DNA of 56,018 nt from Mansonella perstans (Eukaryota > Nematoda > Chromadorea > Rhabditida > Onchocercidae), in the NCBI GenBank assembly GCA_037074765.1, contig JBAMDO010000281.1:1-56018 (forward strand). Direction: 5' to 3'. The notes beneath the pieces are model-generated. The model was not told the DNA's origin. It was given only the letters and a program-made list of their open reading frames with translations, and made no database searches. Position numbers and translations under genes: made by a program. This document shows positions 48,657-56,018 of the stretch, one piece after another (position 1 is the stretch's first letter; each line of letters opens with the position of its first letter).

Positions 48657-51540
48657 CTAGGAATCAAGCATAGTTTGTAGAATACGATCTAAAAGTGTAT
48701 TGAGAACTGGAATTGGTACAATAACTGATTCTGACATCATCGTACATGGTGCATCCTGAGAGCATTTTCCATCAGATATAGATGATGCAGTCGAATCGGG
48801 AAGCTTTGCCGGCATGACAAATGCATGAATCACCGGGACATCTGAGTCCTTGTAATTTTCTAGTTCCTTACAGAGTTCTTCATCTATTGCTGAATTTGGC
48901 CAGTATTTCTTGTTTTCATTCTCATTGGAAATAACTGTAGTGGAAATATTTTCATCAAATCCAGGCCGATCAGGTGATGAGATGCTTCTCAGTTCTACTC
49001 TTTTTGGATTTTCTGATTCTATGTCCTCGGCAGATTGTTTCTGGTTTTCCGATTTACCATTAATACTGTTTTTTCCCATTCTGGTCCCACCGACATCGAT
49101 ACTTTGAATCATATTTTCATCATTGATTGGCAAAGGAATGTTTGAATGAAGGACAATAGCTGCCATACATTCCAGGAATCGTGCTTCCATGGCTGGTGGA
49201 CGATGCTGAAATATTTCTAGGCATATGATGAAAAATATTCAATTGATGAAAAATATTCAATTTTGTGATCAAAGATAAAATATGATAGGTAAATGGCAGG
49301 ATGTCTCCATGATTATTAAACAAACTTTACAAATTTGGTCAATTTGAAAAGATGAAAGAATTGTCCATAGGTTCACATAATAGTCCCAAAAGAAGCTTCT
49401 TAAATGGTAGCATACGATCAAAATGTCTAGAAGACGAATTATCAAGTACATAAACTAACATTTAAGGGATGATGACGGTCTGGTGAATTTTCATCAAACA
49501 AGTCAGATGTTACATCTCTTTCAGCACCTTTTTTATTACTTTTGGAACTTCCGTCCGATAAACCTTTATTGTCGAACTCTACTAAACATTTCTGTTGTTG
49601 ATGTTGATTTTTCCCTGAATAACATGCTGAAAATGAGAAATTATCACACCAAATGTCCTAACCTGTTGTAGAAAAAAATTAGCGAAAATAAATTTCCATT
49701 TACTATTTTATCTTATTTTATCCGAAATTTTATCCGTTTATAGTTCATATGCTCTTAAAATACGATACAAACAGTAAAACTAATATCTTTTGTGAACGGT
49801 TTTGGATATAACCTTTTTTTGGCCGTTTAAAAAAAAAGAAGAAACAAAAGCTAACGAACAACAAATGCTTTTCCTATATTTAAAAAATAAATATTGAGTA
49901 TAAAATCTACTTAAAAATATTGCCTCGGAAGGAACTATAAACACAGATAAGAGGAAATACAGGTGAAATGGAACTGGTTTTTCATCTTCTTAAATGAGTT
50001 ATGAGAAATCTGGAAGAACCCATATGAAAGGAATATCGAACTGAAGGCAATATGAAATCAGAACTGGCATAAAATATTTCTTAAGTTCAATTTTTCAGAA
50101 TTCAACTTATATTCGTTTTTTGTTTTAAAAATATAAAACCTTTCGCAGATTTCTGTGAACGTTCGCTTTCATCGGTAGCAGCTAACTTACTCCGCTTTCC
50201 ACATGTCATTGCCGTAGTTTGCTCGGTAGTGTGATTTTCAGTACAGAGAGATCGTAGTATTGACATCTCATCGTAAGGCCTTTTGAGCTGTACACGCTGC
50301 TCTTTACCACCGTTGTTATTATTATTATTACTATTATTATGTGATGAATTGTGGTTTAATGAAGGATTTAGCTGCTGCACCAGCGGCATTGTGACACTGT
50401 TAGGTGATGCATCAGATATCGTACCGTTTGCGCATGAATATTCATTAACAGCAGACAACAGTGATGATCCATTTGCTAACAAATTAATCTACAAAAAGGA
50501 TGATTAAATTAAAGCATAATCTAATGGTGTGTTAAGATATATTTTAAATTGAATGCATGATTCTATAGAATCCTGAGGAGTTTTACCGGTTGTATTCGAA
50601 AATTTCAATGGAATTAGTTTGAGTAATGGAAGTCCTGTTACTAAGACTCAGGCTTGTATTAACATCCTTTTCATAGAGCGAAAAAATTTTGACTTATTAA
50701 AAAAGGGAAATCAAGATGAACCTGTGCTTGTAGTAGTGATCTTTCGATAGCTGATGTATCATCGCCACTCTTGCTCATAACATCAGCCGCCAATAAACCA
50801 TTAGTATTTGCCGGAATTGAGAAGTTCGGATCACGAAGTTGTAGCGCTCGGATTTGTGGTACTAAGAGTCCCAGTGCAGCAGCAGTGATTGGCGGAAGAA
50901 CATTGAAGGCAGTAGGGAAAAATCCTGCCGCAGCGGCAGTAGCGGCTGTAGCCATTTGCATTTGCATAAGAAGCAAATCTATACCCTGCTGTTGCGATGC
51001 TGTAGGAGGAGGTACGGATGGTATGGGAGGTAGCGGAGATTGCTGTGCAAGTAATGAAGGATTAGTAGATGTAGCTGCGCTAAATAAATCTGCATTTATG
51101 GGAGAAAATGCTGAGAAGTGATGTGCCAATGAGGTATTTATTGCTGATTGTTGTTGTTGTTGTTGTTGTAGTTGTTGCTGTAGGAAGTTACGTTGTTGTT
51201 GCTTTAAGCAATGCTGTAAGTGTGGTGACATTAAAGAATGCAATTGGTCAGTACCTACAAATGATGATGGAAGACATGCTGGTGTTGTAGCTTTATGTAA
51301 TGATGCATGTATATTACGACCATTAGTATTGGTAATAGTAGAAGTTGCTGATATAGCAGATGTATCAATAGCAGCAGCAACAGCAGCTAAATGAGAATTT
51401 TGCTGTAACTGGTTATGTAGCTGAGCAGCAGCTAAGTATGTTGTTTGCAGTGCAACCGGATCAAAAAGAGAATTGATAGTAGCTGAAGTAGCTGCTGATA
51501 CAGTAGTTGAAGTAGATGTAGGTACTTTATTCGTTTCCAT
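48657..51540 (-). CDS. Gln/Ala/Asn-rich protein of unknown function
   Basis: Four exons (51540-50722, 50488-50140, 49626-49460, 49205-48657) join in phase to 627 residues. The start is well placed: an in-frame TGA lies a few codons upstream of the ATG. Residues 1-110 are Ser/Thr/Ala-rich, about 114-131 form a Gln tract, and the following part is Pro/Ala/Gln-rich with many Leu and Met (LLLMQMQMATAATAAAAGFF). Exon 2 has an Asn tract (about residues 324-332) and basic patches (QLKRPYDE, GKRSKL) that could be nuclear localisation signals. Exon 3 is polar and Lys/Asp-rich. Exon 4 begins HRPPAMEARFLECMAAIVLH, probably the only folded segment. Composition resembles nuclear transcription or chromatin cofactors, but no known domain is seen, so the role stays open. 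Confidence 0.75.
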
Positions 51541-51749
51541 CTTTTTTTTTTTTTTATCAGCAACAGTCTTTTTAAAATATCAACTGTATCGCATTAATTT
51601 GTTCTAAAAAAAAACAACACCAAATTAAAAATTTGCAAAATAAGAAAAGATGTATATACGCAAAGGAATTTAAACAAACGATACACTGCCCATCATTTAT
51701 GTGTTGACGATGATGAGAATGAATGTGAAGAAGAGTTAGTTTGGTTGCA

Positions 51750-51764
51750 GGGATGCTACTACTA

Positions 51765-51813
<49 letters not shown>
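51750..51813. repeat. (ACT)n microsatellite
   Basis: About 19 near-perfect TAC/ACT triplets lie some 210-270 bases upstream of the ATG of the Gln-rich gene. The 76-codon minus-strand frame through it is a Ser-repeat artefact. Confidence 0.9.
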
Positions 51814-51814
<1 letters not shown>

Positions 51815-54800
51815 ATGCAGCAGCAGGGTCTACTTTTAAATAAAGTACAACGTCTAGTAAACATGAAAAAAGGAAGCAGTTGTACTACTTCACTCGTAAA
51901 TATCAATAGGAAAAAACATAAGTGCATTTTTAAACAAAAGTGCTTCTTCTTCGATTTTCCATTCAATTCACTACTTTATTGCATGAATGAAAAGAAAAAG
52001 AGAAAAATATGCTATACTTCATCAATTATTCAAAATAAACCTGTAAAATCGTACTTTACCATGAATATGAAAAGACCTTTTTCACTGTAATTTTTGTAAC
52101 AGTACTAATTGCTGTCCTCTTATAGTGCTTTCTTCATTCATTATCATAGTTGTTTTGCAGTCGCTTATTTGCTATCTTATTTACTTATTTCATATTTTAA
52201 AAGTGCAAAAATGATGTGAGTCTGATCGTTACTGATGCATAAAATGAATTCAAATTCTTGTACTTATTGTTGATCGATTACAATAATTATTAAAGTGTCA
52301 AATTTAATAAAAAAAAATATGCAGATACAATCGACCTTTCTTCAATTCTTCAACTTCTTACATTCTTTCATAAGATGTTAGTTATCTGAACGGATGTATT
52401 GATAATAGGTGATTGATGAAAATGAAATTGCAATCATACAACGATTTACGAATTTTATAAGATAGATTTTCAGAATTAGACATTGTCTCATGTCTAATTT
52501 TACTGAACATCATGCATTCTGATATCTTTCAAATAGTTCGGCTACTTGTGTAAAAAGTTTGGAAATAACTCTATCGTAATTGAGACAATATATTTGTAGG
52601 ACAAAAGATATTTTGCATAAAATAAAATCATATCAAATCTTGGTGGTTGGAGTTTTTTGTATTCTTTAAAGCACAATATATCCATGAATATCCATAACAA
52701 TTACTATTATAAGTGTAATATCCTGATATTAATATGTCAACTAACTGAAATCGCGTATTTCATAAATAAATTTGCTGATGATATTTCTTGAAACTTTTCA
52801 TTCCATTGTTCACTGCTACCTTTATTATGTTTGATATATTCTTCTACTGATACTCCACTACATTTAATGATATCTGGATATAAAACAAAATTCAATACTG
52901 TTATTCTGTAAAGGTAGTGTGGTATTTTTTCGGAAAAAATCATTTCGCATATGGACAGCTGTTATAAACAAAAAAAAAATGATCCCTTATTTATACATAT
53001 ATTAAGGGCTAACAATTCTTTTCACGTCCTTATGTCCATAATTTTTTTATGCAAACGATTAATTTGTTACTAGCATATAAATACAAGACCAATTCATGAA
53101 AGCAGGATAAGAAATAGCTATAAACTATGAAATAACCGTAATATCCGCTCTTTAAATTGGAATTTATTCGACAAATTGGAATTTAAATTTAAATTTATTC
53201 GACAAATTGGAATTTATTTTTATTACAAAAATATTATTAGTATGTAAATTACAAAAATATTATTAGTGTATAATTTGTATTAGCAAGTTTAACTTTGCAT
53301 GCATAGGATAGTATACACTGCTTCTCTAATAGTAATTATCAAATTTGTGAATATCAGAAGTTTAAGTTTTTTCTATTTTATTCAGAAAATGTAAATTATC
53401 CATGAAAAAGCGGGATGAACTTAGCACTAGAATATAAATTGAATGATACTTAAAGCATACTTGAAGCATAGCAACGATTTTGCGCCATTCCGCAAGGGAT
53501 TTTAGTGTTTTTGTTGAGAGTGTGAAATGAAAACAGTTAAAAAGGATCGATGATGTAGTGGACTAAGTATTTCTCATTAAATTTACCAAATAAATTATTT
53601 TAGAAATGTTTGAAATTTAAAAAGAAAATGAAAAAAAGAAAGAAAGGATGTGTTTGTTCGTAATATATATATACAACTAAAATAGTAGTACTATAACAAA
53701 AATAGGGTAAAAAAAGTGAGCTCTAAAGAATATTTACGAATATATAGCAACAGGAAAAGCAAATACACTGGAAACCTCTCCATTCAGCAACAATCTTGTT
53801 TTCCATTAAAATCGACACTAAAGTACACCACAAAGTGCAGTAGTTATGTACAAGGAATTCGTCATTCCTCCATACTCCATGTATGTTTTCCCTATATACC
53901 TTTCTAAAAAAAAAAAACAACAACAACATTTTTACAAAGGCCTCAATCATAATTAAAGCTCTTTCTCTTTTCTCTTTCATTTAATTTTACTTTTTCATAA
54001 ATTTTAGTTTAAACAAGAAAAATCACTATGTTTTTTTTTAGAGCCTATTCTTTTATATCTCTAACTTTCAAATGTAATTAATTTTAACAATGATCCAAAT
54101 CTAATGAGCTAGTTATGCACAAACATTTAAAATACACTAACTTTACAATCCTTTTTTTATTCTCGTGTGAAATCATACAGATACTCATATTCTTTTCATC
54201 ATTACATACGCTCATATATTGAAACTAAATTAAAAAAGCTTCTTTATAAAGAAAGTAATAATATAAAAACATAAAAATGAAAGAATAAATATAAACTTTA
54301 TAAAAAATATAAATAATATATAATATAGATTTTATAAATATAATATAAACTTTATAAATAAAGTAAAAATAACTAGTATTTTTCCTAAAGGATCAACTTT
54401 GCAACGATTAGGAGTTATAAAATGTAGCGAATTTCAAATAAAAAAGTGGAAGAAATTCAGATATTTCTAAACCTTTTACAAACATTCTATAAATGAATCT
54501 TTTTCATCTATCCGTTATTGCATATCATAGCAAAGCGTTGGATGATGATGATTTATTCCAATTTCAATCCCAGTATCCCAGTCTAACCATTTCTAACAAT
54601 ACCACCACCTTACTTCCATTTTGCTTCTTCCTTTTCTCAATCACATATAATTGTGATCCATTTCGCTGCAAAATTCAAATTCATTTTTCCAACTCATCGT
54701 TTTGCATTAAAACAAGTAAGTCCTGCTATACTTTAATTTGAAAAAAATTTACAGTGAACTATCCTTTTTTCCACAAAACCTTTGGTAAGCACATCTTTCT

Positions 54801-55309
54801 TTTTTTTTTTTTTTTTTTTTTAAAACTGTTCATTGGTGCAATAAAAAAAAAAAAACTCATCGGTCACCACTTTAAAAAACATGTTCCACTATTAGGACGC
54901 ATTTACTCAGAACCTGTAAATTCTCACAGCTCTTAAAAAATTAAGCGCACAACAGAGCTCAATTATCAAAATTATAGTTTCTCAAATCTCACAACCAAGG
55001 AATTTTGCCTAAAATTTAAAAAATTCTTCTTTTTTTGATTTAGTTTTATAATCCCATAGATTGTAAAACTTAAAAATACATCAATGCAAATAAATGCTAC
55101 AGTATTCACAGATTTACTGTATTTACCAAACCAAATATATATTAATTGGTATATTAACTAAAACGGATTAGGAATACTGCATTTACCAAAAAAAAAAAAA
55201 CAAAACAAAACTATACTGAAGTATTTAGATAGATAGGATAGTAGTGGTAGCAGCTAGGATTCTTGTATTGAATAACTGCTGCATACTTCAGTATACTTTC
55301 CTAGATAAT

Positions 55310-55470
55310 CTAATCAGAAAAAAATACTTCTAGGTAATTTCATCAGAAAAAAATACCTACAGGTAATTTCATCAGAAAAAAATACCTACAGGTAATTTAA
55401 TCAGAAAAAAATACTTCTTAGTAATTTCATCAGGAAAAAATACTTCTAGATAATTTAATCAGGAAAAAAA
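55310..55470. repeat. Tandem repeat, unit about 32 bases
   Basis: About five copies of a unit with TAATTTCATCAGAAAAAAAT followed by ACTTCTAGG or ACCTACAGG. Copies differ at a few positions. Confidence 0.8.
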
Positions 55471-55714
55471 CGGAACTTTTGGAATGACATGAATCAATGA
55501 AGCTTTTGCACACTATTCCTAATTGGAGATTTCGTTAGTTCAGCCTTTATATTGAGATGTCGCAAAAGACTGTCGCGGTATCGGAGAGACAGAAAAGGGA
55601 AATTGATTGGTATTAAAAACATTGAAACTTCTGATAACGTTAAGAAAATATCATTGTCCAACATGCGGATATTCTTTGTAAAATTAATACTGGAAAATAA
55701 TGATATTGCGGGAA

Positions 55715-56018
55715 TTGATAAGAAAATATCAATTCCTTATCAATTATAAAGAAAAAGATAAGGAAATATCAATCCCTTATCTTTTTCAAGGAAATATCGG
55801 GAGGAGTTGATAAGAAAATGTCGGGAGGGACTGATAAGAAATTATCAATTCCCTATCAATTATAAGGAAACATCGGGAAGAATTGATAAGAAAATATCAG
55901 GAGAAATTCATAAGAAAATATCGGGAAGAATTGATAAGGAAATATCGGAGGAATTATAAGGAAATATCGGGGGAAATCGATAAGGAAATATCGGGAGGAA
56001 TTGATAAGGAAATATCGG
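55715..56018. repeat. Minisatellite running off the window
   Basis: Units of about 20-24 bases built on GATAAGGAAATATCGGGAGG, with ATTGATAAGAAAATATC variants, repeat to the last base. The array is GC-richer than its surroundings and its true length is unknown because it continues beyond the window. Confidence 0.85.

Larger units (their letters stand above)
51814..56018. other. Non-coding, repeat-rich end of the window
   Basis: No gene I can support. Visible items are a local duplication at 53155-53280 (ATTCGACAAATTGGAATTTA and ACAAAAATATTATTAGT, each repeated), AT-only repeats around 54290-54360, T and A runs at 54800-54855, and the two tandem repeats listed separately. A short frame at 55557 (MSQKTVAVSERQKREIDWY, then stop or a possible GTATTA donor) could be a first exon of a gene outside the window, but this is weak. 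Confidence 0.45.

Noticed and set aside
50283..51290. Plus-strand frames opposite the Gln-rich gene
   Set aside because: They are antisense shadows: CAG and AAC repeats read as Leu/Val runs on the other strand.
51736..51966. 76-codon minus-strand frame with a Ser run
   Set aside because: Generated by the (ACT)n microsatellite.

Overview
This is a eukaryotic, nematode-like window. It is AT-rich, its genes are split into many short exons, introns end in TTTTCAG-type acceptors, and the gene families fit a parasitic clade III (filarial-type) nematode. The phylum is inferred from style and content; I could not search a database. No rRNA, tRNA, CRISPR or bacterial operon was recognised.

Region 1 (1-12.5 kb) is a young, rearranged array. 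It holds four copies of a tiny gene encoding a putative secreted peptide: A 1191+, B 6575-, C 9573+ and D 12287+. Each has the same hydrophobic signal/anchor and a different proline-rich tail. A related three-exon peptide gene lies at 3236-4553. The array is interleaved with two long foldback (inverted-repeat) elements, at 1-607 and 7046-7766.

Region 2 (13.2-23.1 kb) is a head-to-head pair. On the minus strand is a secreted-type protein tyrosine phosphatase homologue whose catalytic Cys is Gly and whose WPD loop is degenerate, so it is a predicted pseudophosphatase. On the plus strand is a complete nine-exon SH2-tyrosine kinase of 387 aa with a DFN motif in place of DFG.

Region 3 (26.3-47.4 kb) is one large plus-strand gene for an alsin (ALS2) homologue, with the order RCC1-like, DH/PH-like, MORN and VPS9-type. 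At least 31 exons give about 1500 codons with consistent splice phases. The final VPS9 core could not be found. Its largest intron (8.1 kb) hosts a nested minus-strand gene for a secreted cysteine-rich protein (33533-35457).

Region 4 (48.6-51.5 kb) is a four-exon minus-strand gene for a 627-aa Gln/Ala/Asn-rich protein of unknown function, with an (ACT)n microsatellite upstream. From 51.9 kb to the end the window is non-coding, with several tandem repeats; the last minisatellite runs off the edge.
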